DNA of 64,000 bases from Apostichopus japonicus (taxonomy: Eukaryota; Echinodermata; Holothuroidea; Aspidochirotida; Stichopodidae), in contig NC_092567.1 of NCBI RefSeq assembly GCF_037975245.1, positions 12,850,876 through 12,914,875 on the forward strand, read 5' to 3'. Positions 42,400 to 57,000 of the stretch are shown here, in pieces. The notes under the pieces were generated by a model. It had not been told where the DNA came from, ran no database searches, and saw only the letters and a program-made list of their open reading frames with translations. Position 1 is the first letter of the stretch. Each line of letters starts with the position of its first letter. A program made the translations under genes and the position numbers.

Positions 42400-43267
42400 A
42401 TTCGCTTGAGCGTACCAAACATTCGATTGATCGGTACTGCATATTCGATTGATCGATACCGCACATTCGATTTATCGGTACCGCACATTCGATTGATCAG
42501 TACCGAACATTCGATTTATCGGTTCTGAACATTCTATTTATCGGTACCGCACATTCGATTGATCGGTACCGCAACTTCGATTTATCGGTATCGCTTATTC
42601 GATCAATAGGTACCGCACATTCGATTGATAGGTACCGCACATACGATTAATCGGTACACCACATTCGATTTATCGGTTCCGAACATTATATTTATCGGTA
42701 CCGCACATTCGATTGATCGGTACCGCAACTTCTATTTTTTGGAATCGCTCATTCGATTTATCGGTACCGCACATTCGATTAATAGGTACCGCACATTTAT
42801 CGATATCGCACATTCGATTTATCGGTACCGCACATTCGATTAATTTATATCGCACATTCGCTTTTTCGGTACCGCACATTCGATTTATCGATATTGCACA
42901 TTCGATTTATCGGTATCGCACAATCGATTGATCGGTATCGCAGATCCGATTTATCGGTACCGAACATTCGATTTATAGGTACAGCACATTCGATTTATTC
43001 GATTTATCGATACCGCACCTTCGATTTATGAGCGGTATCGATCAATCAAATGTTCTGAACCGATCGATCGAATGTTCAATATCGATCAATCGAATGTTCG
43101 GTACCGATCAATCGAATGTGCGGAACCAATAAATCGAATGTGCGGTACCGAACAATCGAAAGTGAGGAACCGATCAATCGAATGTGCAGTACCGATAAAA
43201 CGAATGTGCGGTACCGATGAATTGAATGTTCGGTATCGATGAATCGAATGTGCGGTACCAATCAATC

Positions 43268-43643
43268 GATTGATCGGTAACGCACATTCGATTAATTAAT
43301 ATCGCATATTTGATTGATCAGTACCGCATATTCGATTTATCGGTACCGCACATTCGATTTATCGGTACCGCATATTCGATTAATCGGTGCCGCACATTCG
43401 ATTGGTCGGTACCCTATATTCGATTTATCGGCACCGAACATTCGATTTTTCGGTAGCAAACATTCGATTTATCGGTATGACACATTCCATTAATCTATAT
43501 CGCACATTCGCTTTTTCGGTACCGCACATTCGATTTATGGATATTGCACATTCGATTTATCGGTATCGCACAATCGATTGATCGGTACCGCAGATCCGAT
43601 TTATCGGTACCGAACATTCGATTTATCGATACCGCACCTTCGA
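43268..43643 (-). repeat. Inverted satellite block 1
   Basis: Entered through the palindrome ATCAATCGATTGAT (43261-43274) and left through ATCGATACCGCAC-11 bp-GTGCGGTATCGAT. Inside, units run opposite to both flanks. Confidence 0.88.
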
Positions 43644-44573
43644 TTTACGTGCGGTATCGATCAATCGAATGTTCTGAACCGATCGATCGAATGTTCAATA
43701 TCGATCAATCGAATGTTCGGTACCGATCAATCGAATGTGCGGAACTAATAAATCGAATGTGCGGTACCGATCAATCGAAAGTGAGGAACCGATCGATCGA
43801 ATGTGCGGTACCGATCAATCGAATGTGCGGTTCTGATAAATGGAATGTGCGGTATCGATGAATCGAATGATCGGTACCGATGAATCAAATCTTCCGTACC
43901 TATCAATCAAATGTGCGGTACCGATCAATCGAATGTGCAGTACCGATCAAACGAATGCGCGGTACCGATGAATCGAATAGGCGGTACCGATCAAACGAAT
44001 GTGCGGTTCCAATAAATCGAATGTGCGGTTTCGATCGATCGAATGTGCGGTACCGATCAAACGAATGTGCGGTACCGATGAATCGAATGTGCAGTACGGT
44101 ACCGATCAAACGAATGTTCGGTACCGATCGATCGAATGTTCGGTACCGATCAATCGAATGTTCGGTACCCATCGATCGAATGTGCGGTACCGATGAATCG
44201 AATGTTCGGTATCGATGAATCGAATGTGCGGTACCAATCAATCGATTGTTCAGTACCGATCGATCGAATGTGCGGTGGCGCTCAATCGAATGTGCGGTAC
44301 CGATCAATCGAATTTTCGGAACCGATCAATCGAATGTTTGTTAATGATGAATCGAATGTTCGATACCGATCGATCGAATGTGCGGTATCGATCAATCGAA
44401 TGTTCGGTACCGATCGATCGAATGTGCGGTACCGATGAATCGAATGTTCGGTACCGATCGATCGAATGTGCGGTACCGATCAAACGAATGTGCGGTACCG
44501 ATGAATCGAATGTTCGGTACCCATCGATCGAATGTGCGGTACCGATGAATCGAATGTGCGGTACCAATCAATC

Positions 44574-44979
44574 GATTGATCGGTACCGCACATTCGATTA
44601 ATTAATATCGCATATTTGATTGATCGGTACCGCATATTCGATTTATCGGTACAGCACATTCGATTTATCGGTACCGCATATTCGATTAATCGGTACCGCA
44701 CATTCGATTGATCGGTACCCTATATTCGATTTATCGGCACCGAACATCCGATTTTTCGGTACCAAACATTCGATTTATCGGTATGGCACATTCGATTAAT
44801 TTATATCGCACATTCGCTTTTTCGGTACCGCACATTCGATTTATGGATATTGCACATTCGATTTATCGGTATCGCACAATCAATTGATCGGTACCGCAGA
44901 TCCGATTTATCGGTACCGAACATTCGGTTTATAGGTACAGCACATTCGATTTATTCGATTTATCGATACCGCACCTTCG
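44574..44979 (-). repeat. Inverted satellite block 2
   Basis: Same junction sequences and same internal variants (for example GCACATTCGATTAATTAATA) as blocks 1 and 3. It is about 1306 bp after block 1. Confidence 0.9.
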
Positions 44980-47900
44980 ATTTACGTGCGGTATCGATCA
45001 ATCGAATGTTCTGAACCGATCGATCGAATGTTCAATATCGATCAATCGAATGTTCGGTACCGATCAATCGAATGTGCGGAACCAATAAATCGAATGTGCG
45101 GTACCGATCAAACGAATGTTCGGTACCGATCGATCGAATGTTCGGTACCGATGAATCGAATGTTCGGTACCCATCGATCGAATGTGCGGTACCGATGAAT
45201 CGAATGTTCGGTATCGATGAATCGAATGTGCGGTATCGATCAATCGAATGTTCGGTACCGATCAATCGATGGTCGGTACCGATCAATCGAATTTTCGGAA
45301 CCGATCAATCGAATGTTCGTTAATGGTGAATCGAATGTTCGATACCGATCAATCGATGTTCGGTACCGATCAATCGAATGTTCGGTACCGATCGATCGAA
45401 TGTGCGGTACCGATGAATCGAATGTTCGGTACCGATCGATCGAATGTGCGGTACCGATGAATCGAATGTTCGGTATCGATGAATCGAATGTTCTGTACCG
45501 ATAAATCGAATGTGCGGTACCGATCGATCGAATGTGCAGTATCTATCAATCGAATGTGCGGTACCGATCAATCGAATGTGCAGAACCGATCAAACGAATG
45601 TGCGGTACCGATGAATCGAATGTTCGGTACCGATCGATCGAAGGTGCGGAACCGATCAATCGAATGTGCGGAACCAATAAATCGAATGTGCGGTACCGAT
45701 CAAACGAATGTTCGGTACCGATCGATCGAATGTTCGGTACCGATGAATCGAATGTTCGGTACCCATCGATCGAATGTGCGGTACCGATGAATCGAATGTT
45801 CGGTATCGATGAATCGAATGTGCGGTACCAATCAATCGATTGTTCAGTACCGATCGATCGAATGTGCGGTGGCGCTCAATCGAATGTGCGGTACCGATCA
45901 ATCGAATTTTCGGAACCGATCAATCGAATGTTCGTTAATGGTGAATCGAATGTTCGATACCGATCGATCGAATGTGCGGTATCGATCAATCGAATGTTCG
46001 GTACCGATCGATCGAATGTGCGGTACCAATCAATCGAATGTTCGGTACCGATCGCTCGAATGTTCGGTACCGATCGATCGAATGTGCGGTACCGATCAAT
46101 CGAATGTGCGGTTCTGATAAATGGAATGTGCGGTATCGATGAATCGAATGATCGGTACCGATGAATCAAATCTTCCGTACCTATCAATCAAATGTGCGGT
46201 ACCGATGAATCGAATGTGCAGTACCGATCAAACGAATTTGCGGTACCGATGAATCGAATAGGCGGTACCGATCAAACGAATGTGCGGTTCCAATAAATCG
46301 AATGTGCGGTTTCGATCGATCGAATGTGCGGTACCGATCAAACGAATGTGCGGTGCCGATGAATCGAATGTGCAGTACGGTACCGATCAAACGAATGTTC
46401 GGTACCGATCGATCGAATGTTCGGTACCGATCAATCGAATGTTCAGTACCCATCGATCGAATGTGCGGTACCGATGAATCGAATGTTCGGTATCGATGAA
46501 TCGAATGTGCGGTACCAATCAATCGATTGTTCAGTACCGATCGATCGAATGTGCGGTGGCGCTCAATCGAATGTGCGGTACCAATCAATCGAATTTTCGG
46601 AACCGATCAATCGAATGTTCGTTAATGGTGAATCGAATGTTCGATACCGATCAATCGATGTTCGGTACCGATCAATCGAATGTTCGGTACCGATCGATCG
46701 AATGTGCGGTACCGATGAATCGAATGTTCGGTACCGATCGATCGAATGTGCGGTACCGATGAATCGAATGTTCGGTATCGATGAATCGAATGTTCTGTAC
46801 CGATAAATCGAATGTGCGGTATCGATCGATCGAATGTGCAGTATCTATCAATCGAATGTGCGGTACCGATCAATCGAATGTGCAGAACCGATCAAACGAA
46901 TGTGCGGTACCGATGAATCGAATGTTCGGTACCGATCGATCGAAGGTGCGGAACCGATCAATCGAATGTTTGGTACAGATGAATCGAATGTGCAGTACCG
47001 ATGAATCGAATGTGCGATACCGATCAATCGAATGTGCGGTTCCGATAAGTCGAACGTGGGGTTTCGATCGATCGAATGTGCGGTACCGATCAAACGAATG
47101 TGCGGTACCGATGAATTGAATGTTCGGTACCGATCAATCGAATATGCAGTATCGATCGATCGAATGTTCGGTACCGATCAATCGAATGTGCGGTTCTGAT
47201 GAATGGAATGTGCGGTATCGATGAATTGAATGATCGGTACCGATGAATCAAATGTTCCGTACCTATCAATCGAATGTGCGTTACCGATCAATCGAAAGTG
47301 AGGAACCGATCGATCGAATGTGCGGTACCGATCAATCGAATGTGCGGTTCTGATAAATGGAATGTGCGGTATGATGAATCGAATAGGCGGTACCGATCAA
47401 ACGAATGTGCGGTTCCAATAAATCGAATGTGCGGTTTCGATCGATCGAATGTGCGGTACCGATCAAACGAATGTGCGGTACCGATGAATCGAATGTGCAG
47501 TACGGTACCGATCAAACGAATGTTCGGTACCGATCGATCGAATGTTCGGTACCGATCAATCGAATGTTCGGTACCCATCGATCGAATGTGCGGTACCGAT
47601 GAATCGAATGTTCGGTATCGATGAATCGAATGTGCGGTACCAATCAATCGATTGTTCAGTACCGATCGATCGAATGTGCGGTGGCGCTCAATCGAATGTG
47701 CGGTACCGATCAATCGAATTTTCGGAACCGATCAATCGAATGTTTGTTAATGATGAATCGAATGTTCGATACCGATCGATCGAATGTGCGGTATCGATCA
47801 ATCGAATGTTCGGTACCGATCGATCGAATGTGCGGTACCGATGAATCGAATGTTCGGTACCGATCGACCGAATGTGCGGTACCGATCAAACGAATGTGCG

Positions 47901-47981
47901 GTATACCGATGAATCGAATGTTCGGTACCCATCGATCGAATGTGCGGTACCGATGAATCGAATGTGCGGTACCAATCAATC

Positions 47982-48388
47982 GATTGATCGGTACCGCACA
48001 TTCGATTAATTAATATCGCATATTTGATTGATCGGTACCGCATATTCGATTTATCGGTACAGCACATTCGATTTATCGGTACCGCATATTCGATTAATCG
48101 GTACCGCACATTCGATTGATCGGTACCCTATATTCGATTTATCGGCACCGAACATTCGATTTTTCGGTACCAAACATTCGATTTATCGGTATGGCACATT
48201 CGATTAATTTATATCGCACATTCGCTTTTTCGGTACCGCACATTCGATTTATGGATATTGCACATTCGATTTATCGGTATCGCACAATCGATTGATCGGT
48301 ACCGCAGATCCGATTTATCGGTACCGAACATTCGGTTTATAGGTACAGCACATTCGATTTATTCGATTTATCGATACCGCACCTTCGA
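47982..48388 (-). repeat. Inverted satellite block 3
   Basis: Near-identical to block 2 at an offset of about 3408 bp, including both junctions. After it the array stays forward to the window end. Confidence 0.9.
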
Positions 48389-51300
48389 TTTACGTGCGGT
48401 ATCGATCAATCGAATGTTCTGAACCGATCGATCGAATGTTCAATATCGATCAATCGAATGTTCGGTACCGATCAATCGAATGTGCGGAACCAATAAATCG
48501 AATGTGCGGTACCGATCAAACGAATGTTCGGTACCGATCGATCGAATGTTCGGTACCGATGAATCGAATGTTCGGTACCCATCGATCGAATGTGCGGTAC
48601 CGATGAATCGAATGTTCGGTATCGATGAATCGAATGTGCGGTACCAATCAATCGATTGTTCAGTACCGATCGATCGAATGTGCGGTGGCGCTCAATCGAA
48701 TTTTCGGAACCGATCAATCGAATGTTCGTTAATGGTGAATCGAATGTTCGATACCGATCGATCGAATGTGCGGTATCGATCAGTCGAATGTTCGGTACCG
48801 ATCGATCGAATGTGCGGTACCAATCAATCGAATGTTCGGTACCGATCGCTCGAATGTTCGGTACCGATCGATCGAATGTGCGGTACCGATCAATCGAATG
48901 TGCGGTTCTGATAAATGGAATGTGCGGTATCGATGAATCGAATGATCGGTACCGATGAATCAAATCTTCCGTACCTATCAATCAAATGTGCGGTACCGAT
49001 GAATCGAATGTGCAGTACCGATCAAACGAATTTGCGGTACCGATGAATCGAATAGGCGGTACCGATCAAACGAATGTGCGGTTCCAATAAATCGAATGTG
49101 CGGTTTCGATCGATCGAATGTGCGGTACCGATCAAACGAATGTGCGGTGCCGATGAATCGAATGTGCAGTACGGTACCGATCAAACGAATGGTCGGTACC
49201 GATCGATCGAATGTTCGGTACCGATCAATCGAATGTTCAGTACCCATCGATCGAATGTGCGGTACCGATGAATCGAATGTTCGGTATCGATGAATCGAAT
49301 GTGCGGTACCAATCAATCGATTGTTCAGTACCGATCGATCGAATGTGCGGTGGCGCTCAATCGAATGTGCGGTACCGATCAATCGAATTTTCGGAACCGA
49401 TCAATCGAATGTTCGTTAATGGTGAATCGAATGTTCGATACTGATCAATCGATGTTCGGTACCGATCAATCGAATGTTCGGTACCGATCGATCGAATGTG
49501 CGGTACCGATGAATCGAATGTTCGGTACCGATCGATCGAATGTGCGGTACCGATGAATCGAATGTTCGGTATCGATGAATCGAATGTTCTGTACCGATAA
49601 ATCGAATGTGCGGTATCGATCGATCGAATGTGCAGTATCTATCAATCGAATGTGCGGTACCGATCAATCGAATGTGCAGAACCGATCAAACGAATGTGCG
49701 GTACCGATGAATCGAATGTTCGGTACCGATCGATCGAAGGTGCGGAACCGATCAATCGAATGTTTGGTACAGATGAATCGAATGTGCAGTACCGATGAAT
49801 CGAATGTGCGATACCGATCAATCGAATGTGCGGTTCCGATAAGTCGAACGTGGGGTTTCGATCGATCGAATGTGCGGTACCGATCAAACGAATGTGCGGT
49901 ACCGATGAATTGAATGTTCGGTACCGATCAATCGAATATGCAGTATCGATCGATCGAATGTTCGGTACCGATCAATCGAATGTGCGGTTCTGATGAATGG
50001 AATGTGCGGTATCGATGAATTGAATGATCGGTACCGATGAATCAAATGTTCCGTACCTATCAATCGAATGTGCGTTACCGATCAATCGAATGTGCGGTAA
50101 TGATCAAACGAATGTGAGCCACCGATCAAGCGACTGGTCGGTACCGATCAATCGAATTTGCTGTACCGATTATTCAAATGTTCGGTACCGATCAATCGAA
50201 TGTACGGTACCGATCAAACGAATGTGCAGTACCGATCAAACGAATGTTCGGTACCGATTAATCAAGTGTTCGGTACCGATCGATGGAATGTGCGGAACCG
50301 ATCAATCGAATGTGCGTTACCGATCAATCGAATATGCGGTAATGATCAAACGAATGTGAGCCACCGATCAAGCGAATGGTCGGTACCGATCAATCGAATG
50401 TGCAGTACCGATCAATCGAATGTTCAGTGCCGATCAATCGAATGTGCGGTACCGATCGATCGAATGTGCAGTATCGATCAATCGAATGTGTGTTACCGAT
50501 CCATCGAATGTGAGGTATCGATCGATCGAATGTTCGGTACCGCGAAATCGAATGTGTGGTTTCGATAGATCGAATGTGCGGTACCGATCGATCGAATGTG
50601 CAGTACCGATCAAAAGAATGTGCGGTACCGATGAATCGAATGTTCGGTACCGATCGATCGAATGTGTGGAACCGATCAATCGAATGTTTGGTACAGATCA
50701 ATCGAATGTGCGGTACCGATGAATCGAATGTGCGGTACCGATCAATCGAATGATCAGAACCGATCAATCGAATGTGCAGTACCGCTAAATCGAATGTGCG
50801 GTTTCGATCGATCGAATGTGCGGTACCGATCAAACGAATGTGCGGTACCGATGAATCGAAGGTTCGGTACCGATCGATCGAATCTGCGGTACCGATCAAT
50901 TGCATGTGCGGTACCGATCAATCGAATGTGCGGTTCTGATGAATGGAATGTGCGGTATCGATGAATCGAATGATCGGTACCGATGAATCGAATGTTCCGT
51001 ACCGATCGATCGAAGGTGCGGAACCGATCAATCGAATGTTTGGTACAGATGAATCGAATGTGCAGTACCGATGAATCGAATGTGCGATACCGATCAATCG
51101 AATGTGCGGTTCCGATAAGTCGAACGTGGGGTTTCGATCGATCGAATGTGCGGTACCGATCAAACGAATGTGCGGTACCGATGAATTGAATGTTCGGTAC
51201 CGATCAATCGAATATGCAGTATCGATCGATCGAATGTTCGGTACCGATCAATCGAATGTGCGGTTCTGATGAATGGAATGTGCGGTATCGATGAATTGAA

Positions 51301-53890
51301 TGATCGGTACCGATGAATCAAATGTTCCGTACCTATCAATCGAATGTGCGTTACCGATCAGTCGAATGTGCGGTAATGATCAAACGAATGTTCGATACCG
51401 ATCAAGCGAATGGTCGGTACCGATCAATCGAATTTGCTGTACCGATTATTCAAATGTTCGGTACCGATCAATCGAATGTACGGTACCGATCAAACGAATG
51501 TGCAGTACCGATCAAACGAATGTTCGGTACCGATTAATCAAGTGTTCGGTACGATCGATCGAATGTGCGGAACCGATCAATCGAATGTGCGTTACCGATC
51601 AATCGAATATGCGGTAATGATCAAACGAATGTGAGCCACCGATCAAGCGAATGGTCGGTACCGATCAATCGAATGTGCAGTACCGATCAATCGAATGTTC
51701 GGTGCCGATCAATCGAATGTACGGTACCGATCGATCGAATGTGCAGTATCGATCAATCGAATGTGTGTTACCGATCCATCGAATGTGAGGTATCGATCGA
51801 TCGAATGTTCGGTACCGCGAAATCGAATGTGCGGTTTCGATAGATCGAATGTGCGGTACCGATCGATCGAATGTGCAGTACCGATCAAAAGAATGTGCGG
51901 TACCGATGAATCGAATGTTCGGTACCGATCGATCGAATGTGTGGAACCGATCAATCGAATGTTTGGTACAGATCAATCGAATGTGCGGTACCGATGAATC
52001 GAATGTGCGGTACCGATCAATCGAATGATCAGAACCGATCAATCGAATGTGCAGTACCGCTAAATCGAATGTTTGGTACAGATCAATCGAATGTGCGGTA
52101 CCGATGAATCGAATGTGCGGTACCGATCAATCGAATGATCAGAACCGATCAATCGAATGCGCAGTACCGCTAAATCGAATGTTCGGTACCGATCGATCGA
52201 ATGTGTGGAACCGATCAATCGAATGTTTGGTACAGATCAAACGAATGTGCGGTACCGATGAATCGAAGGTTCGGTACCGATCGATCGAATCTGCGGTACC
52301 GATCAATTGCATGTGCGGTACCGATCAATCGAATGTGCGGTTCTGATGAATGGAATGTGCGGTATCGATGAATCGAATGATCGGTACCGATGAATCGAAT
52401 GTGCAGTACGGATCAAACGAATGTGTGGTACCCATTAATGGAATTTTCGGTACCAATCGATCGAATGTGCGGTACCGATCAATCAAATGTTCGGTACCGT
52501 TCAATCCAATGTTCGTTATCGATGAATCGAATGTGCGGTACCTATCAATCGAATTTGTGGAAATGATGAAACGAATGTGAGCCACCGATCAAGCGAATGT
52601 GCAGTACCGATCAATCGAATGTTCGGTACCGATCAATCGAATGTACGGTACCGATCGATCGAAAGTGCAGTATCGATCAATCGAATGTGCGTTACCGATC
52701 CGTCGAATGTGCGGTATCGATCGATCGAATGTACCGAACCGATTGATCGAATGTTCGGTACCGATCATTCGAATGTTCGGTAACGATCAATCGAAAGTGC
52801 AGTATCGATCAATCGAATGTTCGATACCGATAAATCGAATGTGCGGTACCGATCAATCGAATGTGCGGTACCAATCGTTCGATGGAATATGCGGTACCGA
52901 TCAAACGAATGTGCGGTACCGATCAATCGAATGTAAGGTATCGATCAATCGAATGTCCGGTATCGATAAATCGAATGTGCGGTACCGATCAATCGAATGT
53001 GCGGTACCGATCAACGAATGTGCGCTACCAATCAATCGAAAGTGCGGTATCGATCAATCGAATGTGCGGTATCGATCAGTCGAATGTGCGGTATCGATAA
53101 ATCGAATGTCCGGTATCGATAAATCGAATGTGCGGTACCGATCAAACGAATGTGCGGTACCGATCAATCGAATGTGCGGTACCAATCGATCGAATGTGCG
53201 GTATCGAAAAATCGAATGTACGGTACCAATCAATCGAATGTGCGGTATCGATCGATGAAATGTTCGGTACCGATCAATCGAATGTGCAGTATCGATCGAT
53301 CGAATGTTCGGTACCGATCAATCGAATGTTCGGTATCGATCAATCGAATGTGCGGTACCGATCAATCGAATGTGCGGTACCGATCAATCGAATGTGCGGT
53401 ACCAATCGATCGATCGAATGTGCGGTACCGATCAAACGAATGTGCGGTATCGATCAATCGAATGTGCGGTATCGATCAATCGAATGTCCGGTACCGATCA
53501 ACGAATGTGCGCTACCAATCAATCGAAAGTGCGGTATCGATCGATCGAATGTGCGGTATCGATCAGTCGAATGTGCGGTATCGATCAATCGAATGTCCGG
53601 TATCGATAAATCGAATGTGCGGTACCGATCAAACGAATGTGCGGTACCGATCATTCGAATGTGCGGTACCAATCGATCGAATGTTTGGTACCGATCAATC
53701 GAATGATCGGTACCGATCAATCGAATGTGCGGTATCGATCGATCGATTGTGCGGTACCGATCAATCGAATGTGCAGTATCGATCGATCGAATGTTCGGTA
53801 CCGATCAATCGAATGTTCGGTATCGATCGATCGAATGTGCGGTACCGATCAATCGAATGTGCGGTACCGATCAATCGAATGTGCGGTATC

Positions 53891-54088
53891 GATCGATCGA
53901 ATGTGCGGTACCGATCAAACGAATGTGCGGTACCGATCAATCGAATGTGCGGTACCGATCGATCGAATGTGCGGTACCGATCAAACGAATGTGCGGTACC
54001 GATCAATCGAATGTGCGGTACCGATCGATCGAATGTGCGGTACCGATCAAACGAATGTGCGGTATCGATCAATCGAATGTGCGGTACC
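53891..54088 (+). repeat. 66-bp higher-order repeat (three-unit cycle)
   Basis: Unit variants with middles GATCGATCG, GATCAAACG and GATCAATCG follow each other in a fixed order. GATCGATCG falls at 53891, 53957 and 54023, exactly 66 bp apart. Confidence 0.85.
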
Positions 54089-57000
54089 GATCAATCGAAT
54101 GTGCCGGACCGATCAATCGAATGTGCGGTACCGATCAATCGAATGTGCGGTACCGATCAATCGAATGTGAGGTACCGATCAATCGAATATTCGGTATCGA
54201 TCAATCGAATGTGCGGTACCGATCAGTCGAATGTGCGGTATCGATCAATCGAATGTGCGGTATCGATAAATCGAATGTGCGGTACCGATCAAACGAATGT
54301 GCGGTACCGATCAATCGAATGTGCGGTACCGATGAATCGAATGTGCGGTACCGATCAATCGAATGTCCGGTATCGATCAATCGAATGTGCGGTACCGATC
54401 AGTCGAATGTGCGGTATCGATCAATCGAATGTGCGGTATCGATAAATCGAATGTGCGGTACCGATCAAACGAATGTGCGGTACCGATCAATCGAATGTGC
54501 GGTACCGATGAATCGAATGTGCGATACCGATCAATCGAATGTGCGGTTCCGATAAATCGAACGTGGGGTTTCGATCGATCGAATGTGCGGTACCGATCAA
54601 ACGAATGTGCGGTACCGATGAATTGAATGTTCGGTACCGATCAATCGAATATGCAGTATCGATCGATCGAATGTTCGGTACCGATCAATCGAATGTGCGG
54701 TTCTGATGAATGGAATGTGCGGTATCGATGAATTGAATGATCGGTACCGATGAATCAAATGTTCCGTACCTATCAATCGAATGTGCGTTACCGATCAATC
54801 GAATGTGCGGTAATGATCAAACGAATGTGAGCCACCGATCAAGCGAATGGTCGGTACCGATCAATCGAATTTGCTGTACCGATTATTCAAATGTTCGGTA
54901 CCGATCAATCGAATGTACGGTACCGATCAAACGAATGTGCAGTACCGATCAAACGAATGTTCGGTACCGATTAATCAAATGTTCGGTACCGATCGATGGA
55001 ATGTGCGGAACCGATCAATCGAATGTGCGTTACCGATCAATCGAATATGCGGTAATGATCAAACGAATGTGAGCCACCGATCAAGCGAATGGTCGGTACC
55101 GATCAATCGAATGTGCAGTACCGATCAATCGAATGTTCGGTGCCGATCAATCGAATGTGCGGTACCGATCGATCGAATGTGCAGTATCGATCAATCGAAT
55201 GTGTGTTACCGATCCATCGAATGTGAGGTATCGATCGATCGAATGTTCGGTACCGCGAAATCGAATGTGCGGTTTCGATAGATCGAATGTGCGGTACCGA
55301 TCGATCGAATGTGCAGTACCGATCAAAAGAATGTGCGGTACCGATGAATCGAATGTTCGGTACCGATCGATCGAATGTGTGGAACCGATCAATCGAATGT
55401 TTGGTACAGATCAATCGAATGTGCGGTACCGATGAATCGAATGTGCGGTACCGATCAATCGAATGATCAGAACCGATCAATCGAATGTGCAGTACCGCTA
55501 AATCGAATGTGCGGTTTCGATCGATCGAATGTGCGGTACCGATCAAACGAATGTGCGGTACCGATGAATCGAAGGTTCGGTACCGATCGATCGAATCTGC
55601 GGTACCGATCAATTGCATGTGCGGTACCGATCAATCGAATGTGCGGTTCTGATGAATGGAATGTGCGGTATCGATGAATCGAATGATCGGTACCGATGAA
55701 TCGAATGTTCCGTACCTATCAATCGAATGTTCGGTACCGATGAATCGAATGTGCAGTACGGATCGAACGAATGTGTGGTACCGATTAATGGAATTTTCGG
55801 TACCAATCGATCGAATGTGCGGTACCGATCAATCAAATGTTCGGTACCGTTCAATCCAATGTTCGTTATCGATGAATCGAATGTGCGGTACCTATCAATC
55901 GAATTTGTGGAAATGATGAAACGAATGTGAGCCACCGATCAAGCGAATGTTCGGTACCGATCAATCGAATGTGCAGTACCGATCAATCGAATGTTCGGTA
56001 CCGATCAATCGAATGTACGGTACCGATCGATCGAAAGTGCAGTATCGATCAATCGAATGTGCGTTACCGATCCGTCGAATGTGCGGTATCGATCGATCGA
56101 ATTTACCGAACCGATTGATCGAATGTTCGGTACCGATCATTCGAATGTTCGGTAACGATCAATCGAAAGTGCAGTATCGATCAATCGAATGTTCGATACC
56201 GATAAATCGAATGTGCGGTACCGATCAATCGAATGTGCGGTACCAATCGATCGATCGAATATGCGGTACCGATCAATCGAATGTGCGATATCGATCAATC
56301 GAATGTCCGGTATCGATAAATCGAATGTGCGGTACCGATCAATCGAATGTGCGGCACCGATCAACGAATGTGCGCTACCAATCAATCGAAAGTGCGGTAT
56401 CGATCAATCGAATGAGCGGTATCGATCAGTCGAATGTGCGGTATCGATCAATCGAATGTCCGGTATCGATAAATCGAATGGGCGGTACCGATCAAACGAA
56501 TGTGCGGTACCGATCAATCGAATGTGCGGTACCAATCGATCGAATGTGCGGTATCGATCAATCGAATGTACGGTACCAATCAATCGAATGTGCGGTATCG
56601 ATCGATGAAATGTTCGGTACCGATCAATCGAATGTGCAGTATCGATCGATCGAATGTTCGGTACCGATCAATCGAATGTTCGGTATCGATCAATCGAATG
56701 TGCGGTACCGATCAATCGAATGTGCGGTACCGATCAATCGAATGTGCGGTACCAATCGATCGAATGTGCGGTACCAATCGATCGATCGAATGTGCGGTAC
56801 CGATCAAACGAATGTGCGGTATCGATCAATCGAATGTGCGGTATCGATCAATCGAATGTCCGGTATCGATAAATCGAATGTGCGGTACCGATCAATCGAA
56901 TGTGCGGTACCAATCGATCGATCGAATATGCGGTACCGATCAATCGAATGTGCGATATCGATCAATCGAATGTCCGGTATCGATAAATCGAATGTGCGGT

